Of a stretch of DNA of 64,000 bases, positions 37,705 through 46,488 are shown piece by piece. A program made the position numbers and the translations under genes. Each line of letters starts with the position of its first letter. The stretch's first letter is position 1. The notes below the pieces were generated by a model, which did no database searches, was not told the DNA's origin, and saw nothing but the letters and a program-made list of their open reading frames with translations. The stretch covers positions 1,488,001 through 1,552,000 of the forward strand of contig NZ_JASGKQ010000003.1 in the NCBI RefSeq assembly GCF_047654785.1, in the 5' to 3' direction. This DNA is from Pelomonas sp047654785. Its GTDB lineage: Bacteria; Pseudomonadota; Gammaproteobacteria; Burkholderiales; Burkholderiaceae_C.

Positions 37705-38856
37705 TTATTTCTCGATCGCGTAGCGGCCATCCTTGGTCACGCTGACGATGGCGGTCTGGTGGGCGTCGTAGCCGGCGGGCTTGCCGGCCTTGTCCAGCGC
37801 GCGGCGGAAAGCGAAGCCGCCGGTCACGCCGGCCCACTTCACGTCGGGCAGCGCGTTGCGCAGCGCGGCGCGGTCCTTGGCGACGTCGCCGGTGAGCTTG
37901 AGCTTCTTCAGCGCCTGGGCGGTGATGTACATCGCGTCATAGGCCTGCGCGGCGAACTGGTCGGGCGCGGCCTTGTACTGCTTGGTGTACGCGACGATGA
38001 AGGCGCCGTTCTCCTTGGTCTGGTTCTCGATGGACCAGGGGCTGCCGACCCACAGCCCGTTGGACGCGCCCTTGGCCAGCTCGAACACCTTGACCGAGTT
38101 CATGCCGTTGCCGCCGATGACCGGCACGTTCAGGCCGAGCTGGCGGGCCTGCACCATGACGGGCGCGCCCTCGGCGATCAGCGCGGACAGCACCAGCGCG
38201 TCCGGGTTGCCGGCCTTGATCTTGGTCAGCTGGGCCTTGAAGTCCACGTCGCCCTTGGCGAAGGTCTCGGTCGTCGTGACGGCGATCTTCTGCGCCTCCA
38301 GTGCCTTCTTGAAGTTGTCGTAGCCGCTCTTCGTGAACACGTCGTCGTTGCCGTAGAGCACGGCGACCTTCTTGATGCCCAGCTTCTTGACGGCGGTGGA
38401 CAGCGTCACCGGCAGCACGTCGGCCTCGGTGACGGAGTTGCGGAACACGTGGTCGCCGATGGAGGTGATGCCGTCGGCCGTGTTGGAGGTGCCGAAGACG
38501 ACGGTCTTGGCGGCCTGGGCGATCGGGTCGGCCGCCTGCGCCGAGTTGGACAGCGTGGGGCCGAACAGCATCAGCACCTTGTCCTGGAAGATCAGCTTCT
38601 TGAAGGCGTTGATCGCCTCCTCCTTCTTGCCCTGCTCGTCCTCGACCACCAGCACCAGCTTGTTGCCGTTGATGCCGCCGGCCGCGTTGATCTCGTTGGC
38701 CGCGAGCTGGAAGCCGTTGCGGATGCTGACGCCGTACTGCGCCGCGCCGCCCGACAGGGCCTCCGCCACGCCCAGCTTGATGTCTGCGGCCTGGGCCGCG
38801 CCGCCCAGCGCGATGAACGCGGCGAAGGCCAGCGGCCTGAGGGTGCGAGTGGTCAT
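37705..38856 (-). CDS. livK: Branched-chain amino acid ABC transporter substrate-binding protein
   Basis: Periplasmic type I binding protein, 383 residues. A signal peptide (MTTRTLRPLAFAAFIALGGAAQA, cut near residue 23) precedes ADIKLGVAEALSGGAAQYGVSIRNG. The two lobes and the C-terminal PDVKWAGVTGGFAF are family-like. AGGAG lies 8 bp before the ATG. The 66-bp upstream gap to pmbA contains a 14-bp palindrome GGTTCCgtGGAACC (38883-38896). The exact ligand (Leu/Ile/Val or another compound) is not certain. Confidence 0.9.
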   Translation of the reverse strand: MTTRTLRPLAFAAFIALGGAAQAADIKLGVAEALSGGAAQYGVSIRNGFQLAANEINAAGGINGNKLVLVVEDEQGKKEEAINAFKKLIFQDKVLMLFGPTLSNSAQAADPIAQAAKTVVFGTSNTADGITSIGDHVFRNSVTEADVLPVTLSTAVKKLGIKKVAVLYGNDDVFTKSGYDNFKKALEAQKIAVTTTETFAKGDVDFKAQLTKIKAGNPDALVLSALIAEGAPVMVQARQLGLNVPVIGGNGMNSVKVFELAKGASNGLWVGSPWSIENQTKENGAFIVAYTKQYKAAPDQFAAQAYDAMYITAQALKKLKLTGDVAKDRAALRNALPDVKWAGVTGGFAFRRALDKAGKPAGYDAHQTAIVSVTKDGRYAIEK

Positions 38857-38922
38857 CTCGAAGTGCTCCTAGTGTGTGGGTGGGTTCCGTGGAACCGGGT
38901 GCGGATGATAGGTCGGCGGCGC

Positions 38923-40290
38923 TCAGTTGCCGGCCAGCTTCATGCCGGTGAGCAGCACGGAGCCGACGGTCTTGGTGCCCATGGTGTACTCGTCCGCGCC
39001 GATGCCGACGATGTTGTGCAGCATGTCCTTCAGGTTGCCGGCAATGGTCACTTCATGAACCGGGAAGGCGATCTCGCCGTTCTCGACCCAGTAGCCGCTG
39101 GCGCCGCGCGAGTAGTCGCCGGTCACGTAGTTCACGCCCTGCCCCATCAGCTCGGTGACCAGCAGGCCACGGCCGAGGCGGCGCACCAGGGTCGCCAGGT
39201 CGTCGCCGGGCGCGGTGGCGCGGCTGCTCATGCGCAGGTTGTGCGAGCCGCCGGCATGGCCGGTGGTCTTCATGCCCAGCTTGCGCGCCGAGTAGCTGGA
39301 CAGGAAATAGCCCTGCAGCACGCCGCCCTGCACGACGCTGCGCGCGCGCGTGGCGACGCCCTCGTCGTCGAACGGCGAGCTGCCCTTGCCCTTGCGCACG
39401 TGCGGGTCTTCCGAGATGTCGATGTGCGGCGCCACGACCGGCTGGCCCAGGCTGTCGAGCAGGAAGCTGGTGCGCCGGTACAGCGCGCCGCCGCTGGTGG
39501 CCTGCACCAGCGCGCCCAGCAGGCCGATCGCGACGGTGCTCTCGAACAGCACCGGCACTTCGGCGGTGGCGACCTTGCGCGCCTTCAGGCGCGACAGCGC
39601 GCGCTCGGCGGCGTAGCGGCCCACGGCCTCGGCCGAGGCCAGGTCGGCCGCGTCGCGCATGGAGCTGTACCAGGCGTCGCGCTGCATGCCGGCGCCGCGC
39701 CCGGCGATCGGCGCGACCGACAGCGAGTGCCGCGAGCTGGCGTAGCCGCCGCGGAAGCCGCGCGTGTTGCCCATCCAGAAATGCGACTGCTGCGCCGACA
39801 CGGCCGCGCCCTCGCTGTTCGTGATGCGCCGGTCCACGGCGAACGCGGCGGCTTCGCAGCGCAGCGCGATCTCGGCGGCCCCGGCGGCGTCCACGGCCCA
39901 GGGGTGGAACAGGTCCAGCTCGGGGCGGGCGGCGGCGTCCAGCGCCAGGTCGGCCGCGTCGGGCAGGCCGGCGAATTCGTCCTCGGCGGTGAAGCGGGCG
40001 ATGTCGTAGGCGGCGCGCACCGTGTCGCGGATGGCCTGCGGCGAGAAGTCCGAGGTGCTCGCGTTGCCGCGCCGCTGGCCCAGGTAGACCGAGATGCCGA
40101 GCGAATTGTCGCGGTTGCGCTCGACGTTCTCCAGCCTGCCCAGCCGCGCCGACACCGACAGCCCGCAGCCCTCCGACACCTCGGCCCCCGCATCGCTGGC
40201 GCCCAGCCGCTTCGCTTCGGCAAGCGCGTCTTCGATCCACTGCTGGAACTGCTCGGGGCTGTAGGCGAAACCGTCTTGGGCTTGGGACAT
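38923..40290 (-). CDS. pmbA: Metalloprotease PmbA (TldE)
   Basis: Partner of TldD in the TldD/TldE protease, which in E. coli matures microcin B17 and degrades CcdA. The 455-residue protein has the family core SQAIRDTV..DIARFTAEDEFAGLPD and the C-terminal TGDYSRGASGYWVENGEIAFPVHEVTIAGNLKDM. It lacks an HExxxH zinc motif, as expected for TldE. tldD is not in the window. ATG at 40290 is divergent from yjgA. Confidence 0.95.
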   Translation of the reverse strand: MSQAQDGFAYSPEQFQQWIEDALAEAKRLGASDAGAEVSEGCGLSVSARLGRLENVERNRDNSLGISVYLGQRRGNASTSDFSPQAIRDTVRAAYDIARFTAEDEFAGLPDAADLALDAAARPELDLFHPWAVDAAGAAEIALRCEAAAFAVDRRITNSEGAAVSAQQSHFWMGNTRGFRGGYASSRHSLSVAPIAGRGAGMQRDAWYSSMRDAADLASAEAVGRYAAERALSRLKARKVATAEVPVLFESTVAIGLLGALVQATSGGALYRRTSFLLDSLGQPVVAPHIDISEDPHVRKGKGSSPFDDEGVATRARSVVQGGVLQGYFLSSYSARKLGMKTTGHAGGSHNLRMSSRATAPGDDLATLVRRLGRGLLVTELMGQGVNYVTGDYSRGASGYWVENGEIAFPVHEVTIAGNLKDMLHNIVGIGADEYTMGTKTVGSVLLTGMKLAGN

Positions 40291-40348
40291 GAAGGGCGCT
40301 GAATTCGAGTGGGCGACAATCATAGAACCCGCCTCGACACGGCCAGAG

Positions 40349-40882
40349 ATGCAAGAAAACACCCCCGAACTCGAAGCCGACGACGACTTCGACCGCCCCA
40401 GCAAATCCCAGATGAAGCGCGACATGACCGCGCTGCAGAAGCTCGGCGAAGAGCTGCTGGCCCTGCCCGAGAGCCGCTGGGAGCCGCTGGCGCTGCCCGA
40501 GATCCTCGGCGACGCGCTGCGGGCCTGCAAAAAGATCACCAACTTCGAGGGCCGGCGCCGGCAGATGCAGTACATCGGCAAGCTGATGCGCAAGATCGAC
40601 CCCGAGCCGGTGCGCGAGGCGGTCGCCGCGTTCAAGCTCGGCCACGCGCAGGACAGCCTGAAGCTGCACCAGTCCGAGCGCTGGCGCGAGCGCCTGCTGG
40701 CGGACGACGCGGCGCTGCAGGCCTTCCTCGCCGAGCACGAGGGCGTGGACATCCAGCAGCTGCGCAGCCTCGTGCGCGCGGCGCGCAAGGACGCGGCCAA
40801 CGTGCCGGAGAAGCGCAGCGGCCGCGCCTTCCGCGAGCTGTTCCAGTTCATCAAGGCGAGCGAGGCGGCCGGCGATGCATGA
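40349..40882 (+). CDS. yjgA: Ribosome-associated protein YjgA (DarP, DUF615)
   Basis: 177-residue helical protein; YjgA/DarP assists late assembly of the 50S subunit in E. coli. The conserved KSQMKRDMTALQKLGEELL, ACKKITNFEGRRRQMQYIGKLMR and C-terminal FRELFQFIK motifs are clear. ATG at 40349 gives MQENTPELEADDDFDRPSKS. The pairing with divergent pmbA is conserved in proteobacteria. It overlaps mog by 8 bp. Confidence 0.95.
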   Translation: MQENTPELEADDDFDRPSKSQMKRDMTALQKLGEELLALPESRWEPLALPEILGDALRACKKITNFEGRRRQMQYIGKLMRKIDPEPVREAVAAFKLGHAQDSLKLHQSERWRERLLADDAALQAFLAEHEGVDIQQLRSLVRAARKDAANVPEKRSGRAFRELFQFIKASEAAGDA

Positions 40883-41453
40883 GCCCGACGCGGTGCGCAT
40901 CGGCATCGTCTCCATCAGCGACCGCGCGTCCAGCGGCGCCTACGAGGACCGCGGCCTGCCCGCGCTGCAGGACTGGCTGACGGCCGCGCTGCTCAACCCC
41001 GTCGAATTCGTGCCGCGCCTGATCCCGGACGAACAGGCCGGCATCTCGGCCGCGCTCGTCGAGCTGGTGGACACGGCGCGCTGCGACCTCGTGCTGACCA
41101 CCGGCGGCACCGGCCCCGCGCCGCGCGACGTGACGCCCGAGGCCACGCTGGCCGTGGCCGACCGGGTGATGCCCGGCTTCGGCGAGCAGATGCGGCAAAT
41201 CTCGCTGCACTTCGTGCCGACGGCCCTGCTGTCGCGCCAGGTGGCCGTCATCCGCGGCCGGACGCTCATCATCAACCTGCCGGGCCAGCCCAAGGCCATC
41301 GCCGAGACGCTGGCCGGCCACCCGCAGGCCAGCGGCATCTTCGCGGCCGTGCCCTATTGCCTGGACCTGATCGGCGGCCCCTACCTGGAGACCCGCGCCG
41401 AGGTCTGCCCGGCCTTCCGGCCCAAGAGCGCGCAGCGCCCGCCCCGGGCCTAA
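40875..41453 (+). CDS. mog: Molybdopterin adenylyltransferase
   Basis: Activates molybdopterin with AMP before molybdate insertion, 192 residues. Conserved IGIVSISDRASSGAYEDRGLP at the N-terminus, the nucleotide site TTGGTGPAPRDVTPEAT near residue 75 and NLPGQPKAIAETL near residue 135 match MogA. Its start overlaps yjgA by 8 bp, and its stop overlaps the end of the convergent sensor gene by 4 bp. Confidence 0.95.
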   Translation: MHEPDAVRIGIVSISDRASSGAYEDRGLPALQDWLTAALLNPVEFVPRLIPDEQAGISAALVELVDTARCDLVLTTGGTGPAPRDVTPEATLAVADRVMPGFGEQMRQISLHFVPTALLSRQVAVIRGRTLIINLPGQPKAIAETLAGHPQASGIFAAVPYCLDLIGGPYLETRAEVCPAFRPKSAQRPPRA

Positions 41454-44400
41454 GCGACCAGCGCGCCCGGCTCCGCCAGCGCGGCGGCCACGGCCTCCAG
41501 CGGGCGGTTGCTGCTCAGTCCCAGGCCGCCCACCCCTTGCGGGCCGCCGGCATGCACGCCCACCCAGGCGTTGCGGCCCGCGCGCTTGGCGGCGTACAGC
41601 CCGCGGTCCGCCAGGTTCACCACCTGCTGCCAGCTGCGCGCCTGCGGGCGCTCCGGGTCGAAGGGCACGCAGGCGAAGCCGATGGAGCAGGTGACGGCGA
41701 GCTGGCTGCCGTCGGCCAGCCGGAACGGCGTGGCGGCGATCGCGGCGCGCATGCGCTCGGCCAGCTCGGCGGCGCGCTCGCGGTCGGTGTCGCGGGCCAC
41801 GGCCAGGAACTCCTCGCCGCCCCAGCGCACCAGGTAGTCGCTCTCGCGCAGCACCGCGCGCAGCCGCGCGCCGAACGCCACCAGCACCGCGTCGCCCGCC
41901 GCGTGGCCGTGGCGGTCGTTGATGCGCTTGAAGGCGTCCACGTCGAGCAGCAGGAAGACGTTGTCCGTGTCCAGCGGCTGCCCGCCCGCGGCGCGCGCCT
42001 CCTGCGCGCGCCGCTGGCTGGCGGCGAGGTCGTGCTCGATGTGCTCGGCCAGGAAGCGGCGGTTGTGCAGGCCGGTCAGCGGGTCGGTGACGCTGCTGGC
42101 CTGCAGCTCGGCGGACTTCGCCTCCAGCGTGCGGTGCAGCGCCTCCAGCTCGGCGGTGCGCTGCCGCACCTTGACCTCCAGCTCGCGCTGGCGCTGGCGC
42201 AGCAGCCGCGTGCGCATGCGCACCGCGGCCACCGCCAGCAGCGTCAGCCCGGCCGCGGCGGCGGCGCGGAAGGCCCAGGTCTGGTGCCAGGCCGGCAGCA
42301 CGCGCACCGGCAGCGCCAGCTCGCGCTCGCCCCACTGGCCGTCGCGGTTGCTGGCGCGCAGGCGCAGCCGGTAGCCGCCGGGCGGCAGGTTGGCGTAGGT
42401 GGCGACCCGGTGCGTGGCGTCCGCCGCCACCCAGTCGGCGTCGTAGCCCTCCAGCCGGTAGGCATAGCGGTTGCGCTCGGGGGCCGAGAAGTCGCTGGAC
42501 GAGAACTCCACCGCCAGGCTGTTGGCCGCCGCCGGCACGGTCAGCGTCGCGCCGCCGGCCGGGTCCAGCGGCACCGGCCGGCCGCCGACCAGGACGCCGC
42601 TGACGAGCACGGCAGGCCGGTAGGTCCAGCGCTGCAGCTTCTCGGGCTGCACCACCGTCAGGCCGCCCGCGCCGCCGAACAGCAGCTCGCCGCGGCGGGT
42701 GCGCGCGGCCGCGGCGGTCCAGTAGGTCGGGAACACCACGCCCTCGGCGCGGCGCAGCGCCAGCACGGCCAGCGTGCGCGGGTCCACCCGGGCCAGGCCG
42801 TTGTCGGTGCTGGCCCAGATGCGGCCCTGCAGGTCCGCCACCAGCGCGTTGACGGTGTTGTCCGGCAGGCCCTGCGCCATCCCCAGACGCCGGGGCGCGG
42901 CGCCGCCCTGCCCCGGCGCGGGCAGCACGTCGATGCCGCCGCCGTAGCTGCCGACCCAGAGCCGGCCCTCGGCGTCGTGGAGCAGCGCGGTGATGAAGCC
43001 GGCCGACAGCGCGCCCGGGCGCGCCGGCCCGGGCAGCCATTGCGTGACGCTGCGGCGGGCGAGGTCGACGCGGTTCAGCCCGTAGCGCGTGCCCACCCAC
43101 AGCACGCCGTCGGCGTGGGCGTCGCGCGCCAGCACGGTCACGCGCCGGTCGCTCAGGCCGGGCACGGCCGGCACCACCGCCTCGGCGCGGCCGCTGCGCA
43201 GGTCCAGCCGCCACAGGCCGTCGGCCTGGCCGCCGACCCACAGCGCGTCGCCGTCGGCCAGCAGCGCCCAGACGGAGGCCATCGGGTCGCGCCCGGCCAG
43301 CGTCACGCGGGCGACGCGCCGGCCGCCGGCGTCCACGCGGTACAGGCCGCGTTTGGTGCCGACGAACACACTGCCGTCCGGCGCGGGCGCCATCGCCAGC
43401 ACCGGGTCGCCCGGCAGCGCGCCGTCGGGCCGGGCGGGATCGGGCCGCAGGGCGCCGACGCGGGCGCCGCCCGCGTCGAGGATGTCGATGCCGTTCCTGT
43501 GCGTGCCCAGCCAGAGCCGGTCGCCGGGCATGGGCTGTATCCAGCTGATCTCGGTGCTGACGAAGCGCGCGTCCAGCGCGTCGCCGCCGTCCGGAACGAC
43601 GCCGAAGCGCGTCAGCACGCCGCTCTGGCGCGGGTCGTAGCGGCTCAGGCCGCGGTTGGTCGCCACCCAGACCAGGCCGGCGCGGTCGCGGTAGAGCGCG
43701 CGCAGCCCGTTGTCGGCCAGGCTCATGGGCCAGGCGGGCACGTGGCGGATGCGCTGCGTCCGGCCCTGCGCCAGGTTCACGGCCAGCAGGCCCTGGGTCA
43801 GCGTCGCCACCCACATCTCGCCCGGCGCCACCTCCGCCAGGCCGGCGATCTGCTGGCCCTGCAGCAGGTCCATGCCGTCGGGCGCGGCCTGCTCGCGCAC
43901 CGGCGCGGCGGCGGCGCGGCCTTCGTGGTCCAGCACGAACACGCCGTGCTGCAGCGTGCCCACCCAGATGCGGCCGGCGCCGTCCTCGCGCAGCATCTCG
44001 GGCTGCACGGCCGCGCCCTCGCGCAGCGGCACGGCCTGCAGCGCGGCGGCGCCGGGCGCGCGGCGGAACAGGCCGGCCGCGCTGCCCAGCCACAGCGTGC
44101 CGCGCCGGTCGCGCAGCAGCACGCGCACCTGCGCGCCGGCCGGCGCCGCCCAGCCGCGGCTGGCGTGCTCGATGCGGCCGCTGGCCGGGTCCAGCCGGTC
44201 CAGCCCGCCGTCGGTCACCACCCACAGGCCGCCGTCGCCGTCATCCACGACCTGGCGCACGCTGACGTGGCTCAGGCCCGCGTCGCCGCCGACGGCGTAG
44301 CGCACGAAGCGGTCGGTGGCCGGGTCGTGGCGCAGCAGGCCGGCGGACACGGTGCCCACCCACAGCCGGCCGCGCGCGTCGCCGTGCAGCGCCTGCACGT

Positions 44401-44713
44401 AGTTGTCGGGCAGCGCGCCGTCGCGCTGCGGGTCGGCCTGGTAGACGCGGAAGCGGTAGCCGTCCCAGCGCGACAGGCCGCCCGGGCTGCCGATCCACAG
44501 AAAGCCCTGCCCGTCCTCGGCCAGCGCGGTGGCGATGGCATTGGGCAGGCCCTGCGCCTGGCCGATGTGCTGGAAGGCGATGCCGGCCAGCCGGTCCTGG
44601 CGGGGCTCGGGCGCCGCGCCGGCCGGCAGCGCGGCCAGCCAGGCGGCCAGCAGCAGGCCCGGCGCCGCGCGCCAGCGTTCGGAAAGCTGCTGTCGGAACT
44701 CACGCAGGCGCAC
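41450..44713 (-). CDS. Two-component-regulator-propeller sensor with diguanylate cyclase domain
   Basis: 1087-residue membrane sensor. An N-terminal signal/anchor (residues 15-33) is followed by a large periplasmic beta-propeller region built of repeats such as LWIGSPGGLSRWDG, LWVGTVSAGLLRHD and IWASTDNGLARVDP. A Y_Y_Y domain near residues 700-765, one membrane helix near 775, a coiled coil (QRELEVKVRQRTAELEALHR) and a GGDEF domain complete it. The active site is intact (GGEEF near residue 965) with an I-site RESD just before it, so it should make c-di-GMP and be product-inhibited. Start is GTG at 44713; ligand unknown. Confidence 0.93.
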   Translation of the reverse strand: MRLREFRQQLSERWRAAPGLLLAAWLAALPAGAAPEPRQDRLAGIAFQHIGQAQGLPNAIATALAEDGQGFLWIGSPGGLSRWDGYRFRVYQADPQRDGALPDNYVQALHGDARGRLWVGTVSAGLLRHDPATDRFVRYAVGGDAGLSHVSVRQVVDDGDGGLWVVTDGGLDRLDPASGRIEHASRGWAAPAGAQVRVLLRDRRGTLWLGSAAGLFRRAPGAAALQAVPLREGAAVQPEMLREDGAGRIWVGTLQHGVFVLDHEGRAAAAPVREQAAPDGMDLLQGQQIAGLAEVAPGEMWVATLTQGLLAVNLAQGRTQRIRHVPAWPMSLADNGLRALYRDRAGLVWVATNRGLSRYDPRQSGVLTRFGVVPDGGDALDARFVSTEISWIQPMPGDRLWLGTHRNGIDILDAGGARVGALRPDPARPDGALPGDPVLAMAPAPDGSVFVGTKRGLYRVDAGGRRVARVTLAGRDPMASVWALLADGDALWVGGQADGLWRLDLRSGRAEAVVPAVPGLSDRRVTVLARDAHADGVLWVGTRYGLNRVDLARRSVTQWLPGPARPGALSAGFITALLHDAEGRLWVGSYGGGIDVLPAPGQGGAAPRRLGMAQGLPDNTVNALVADLQGRIWASTDNGLARVDPRTLAVLALRRAEGVVFPTYWTAAAARTRRGELLFGGAGGLTVVQPEKLQRWTYRPAVLVSGVLVGGRPVPLDPAGGATLTVPAAANSLAVEFSSSDFSAPERNRYAYRLEGYDADWVAADATHRVATYANLPPGGYRLRLRASNRDGQWGERELALPVRVLPAWHQTWAFRAAAAAGLTLLAVAAVRMRTRLLRQRQRELEVKVRQRTAELEALHRTLEAKSAELQASSVTDPLTGLHNRRFLAEHIEHDLAASQRRAQEARAAGGQPLDTDNVFLLLDVDAFKRINDRHGHAAGDAVLVAFGARLRAVLRESDYLVRWGGEEFLAVARDTDRERAAELAERMRAAIAATPFRLADGSQLAVTCSIGFACVPFDPERPQARSWQQVVNLADRGLYAAKRAGRNAWVGVHAGGPQGVGGLGLSSNRPLEAVAAALAEPGALVA

Positions 44714-44818
44714 GGCGGGCGGTCTCAGGTCGGGCCGGCGGCCCGGAACCGGCGATTCTGCGGGACGGCCGGCGCGCCCAGGCCGTATCGCGCGCCACGC
44801 AGGCGCGCGGAAAGTGCC

Positions 44819-45595
44819 TTACTTCACCAGGCGGTTCATGCCGTCGGCGTCGAAGGCCTCGTCGCGCTGCGCGTCATGCGGAACGCAGTCGCCGACCGGC
44901 TGGCCCAGCTGCGTGGAGAGCTTGCAGACGGCGCTCCACAGCAGCGCGATCTGGTGCTCGTGGCCGGAGGCGCTGTCGATCAGGCCGCGCATGGCCAGCG
45001 CCACCGGGTCGTCGCCCTGGGTCACGCCGTAGGCCGAGAAGCCCATGCGGGCGGCAGCCTCCTCGCGCAGCTGGTCGCTGGCGGCCTCGATGATGCGGGC
45101 CGGGTTGCCCACGGCCGTGGCGCCGGCCGGCACCGGCTTGGTGACGACGGCGCCGGAGCCGATGCGCGCGCCCGCGCCGACCGTGAAGCCGCCCAGCACG
45201 CAGGCGTTGGCGCCGACGATGACGCCCGGCCCCAGCGTCGGGTGGCGCTTGGCGCCCTTGACCAGCGAGGTGCCGCCCAGCGTGACGCCCTGGTAGATGG
45301 TGCAGCCCTCGCCGACCTCGGCCATCTCGCCGATGACGATGCCCATGCCGTGGTCGATGAACACCTTGCGGCCGATGCGCGCGCCGGGATGGATCTCGAT
45401 GCCGGTGAGCCAGCGGCTCCAGTGCGACAGCCAGCGCGCCAGCCACTTGAAGCCGTGGCGCCACAGCCAGTTCGCGCGGCGGTGGAACATCAGCGCGTGC
45501 AGGCCCGGGTAACAGGTCAGCACCTCCCACGCCGACCGGGCGGCCGGGTCGCGTTCGAGGATGAGGGCGATGTCTTCGCGCAGGCGCTGGAACAT
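44819..45595 (-). CDS. cysE: Serine O-acetyltransferase
   Basis: First step of cysteine synthesis: serine plus acetyl-CoA to O-acetylserine. The 258-residue protein has the short N-terminal helical region (EDIALILERDPAARS) of the EpsC/Gram-positive-like CysE form and the left-handed beta-helix hexapeptide repeats (IEIHPGARIGRKVFIDHGMGIVIGE) with active-site His residues. The C-terminal 80 residues after the helix are longer than in minimal forms. Directly upstream lies the trmJ-type gene on the same strand. Confidence 0.95.
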   Translation of the reverse strand: MFQRLREDIALILERDPAARSAWEVLTCYPGLHALMFHRRANWLWRHGFKWLARWLSHWSRWLTGIEIHPGARIGRKVFIDHGMGIVIGEMAEVGEGCTIYQGVTLGGTSLVKGAKRHPTLGPGVIVGANACVLGGFTVGAGARIGSGAVVTKPVPAGATAVGNPARIIEAASDQLREEAAARMGFSAYGVTQGDDPVALAMRGLIDSASGHEHQIALLWSAVCKLSTQLGQPVGDCVPHDAQRDEAFDADGMNRLVK

Positions 45596-45634
45596 GGGGT
45601 GGCCGGGAAGGAAAGGCGGGCCAGTGTAGGAGGC

Positions 45635-46372
45635 CTAGCGGGAACCTGCCGCCGCCGAGGTCTTGCTCATCTGCCGGGCGATGCCGCGCAGGATGTGGAC
45701 CTCCTCGTTCGTCAGCCCGGCGCGGTTGAAGAGCTGGTTCAGGCGCGGCATCAGCTTCTTCGGCGCGGCGGGGTCGAGGTAGCCGATGTCGGCCAGCGCC
45801 GTTTGCAGATGGTCGAGCAGGCCCTGCACCGCGCGCAGGTCGGCCCGCTCGGGGTCGGGCGTGCGCGGCTGCACCGCGAAGCCGCCGAGCGCCTGGCGCA
45901 GGTCGTAGGCCAGCAGCTGCACAGCCTGCGCGAGGTTGAGCGAGCCGTAGCCGGGGCCGGTCGGGATGCTGAGCACCGCGTGGCAGCGGTAGACGTCCTC
46001 GTTGGCCATGCCGTAGCGCTCGGAGCCGAACACCAGCGCCAGGCGCGGCGCGGCCGGGCGCGCGGCCAGCTCGGCGAACAGCGCGCGCGGCGCGTGCGTG
46101 GGCGGGCCGAAGTCGCGCGGCGTCATCGCGGTCGCGCAGGCGAAGTCCACGCCGTCCAGCGCCTCGGCCAGCGTGGCCACGACGCGGGCGCGCGCCAGCA
46201 CGTCCGCCGCGCCGCTGGCCAGCGCCACGGCCTCCTCGTGGCACAGCACGTCGGCGAAGCGCGGCGCCACCAGCACCAGGTCGCCGAAGCCCATGACCTT
46301 CATCGCCCGCGCCGCGGCGCCGACGTTGCCCGCATGGCTGGTGTTGATCAGGATGAAGCGTGTGGAGTCCAC
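45635..46372 (-). CDS. trmJ: tRNA/rRNA methyltransferase, TrmJ-type SPOUT family
   Basis: SPOUT methyltransferase of 245 residues, similar to TrmJ, which 2'-O-methylates position 32 of tRNAs. The N-terminal ILINTSHAGNVGAAARAMKVMGF and the knotted SAM site (LVFGSERYGMANEDV, IPTGPGYGSLNLAQAVQLLAYDL) are present. A C-terminal helical extension (LMPRLNQLFNRAGLTNEEVHILRGI) is typical of TrmJ. Start appears to be GTG at 46372 with no strong ribosome site. It is divergent from suhB. Confidence 0.88.
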   Translation of the reverse strand: MDSTRFILINTSHAGNVGAAARAMKVMGFGDLVLVAPRFADVLCHEEAVALASGAADVLARARVVATLAEALDGVDFACATAMTPRDFGPPTHAPRALFAELAARPAAPRLALVFGSERYGMANEDVYRCHAVLSIPTGPGYGSLNLAQAVQLLAYDLRQALGGFAVQPRTPDPERADLRAVQGLLDHLQTALADIGYLDPAAPKKLMPRLNQLFNRAGLTNEEVHILRGIARQMSKTSAAAGSR

Positions 46373-46488
46373 GGGTTTCTACGGAGGCTGCGGCTAGAAT
46401 CGCGCGATTATCCGGGCCGGCCCCTGCGTTCGACGCCGCCGCCCGGCGCTCTTTCCCCCTGTCGATCCCTTTCCCAGCGAGTGCCCGC

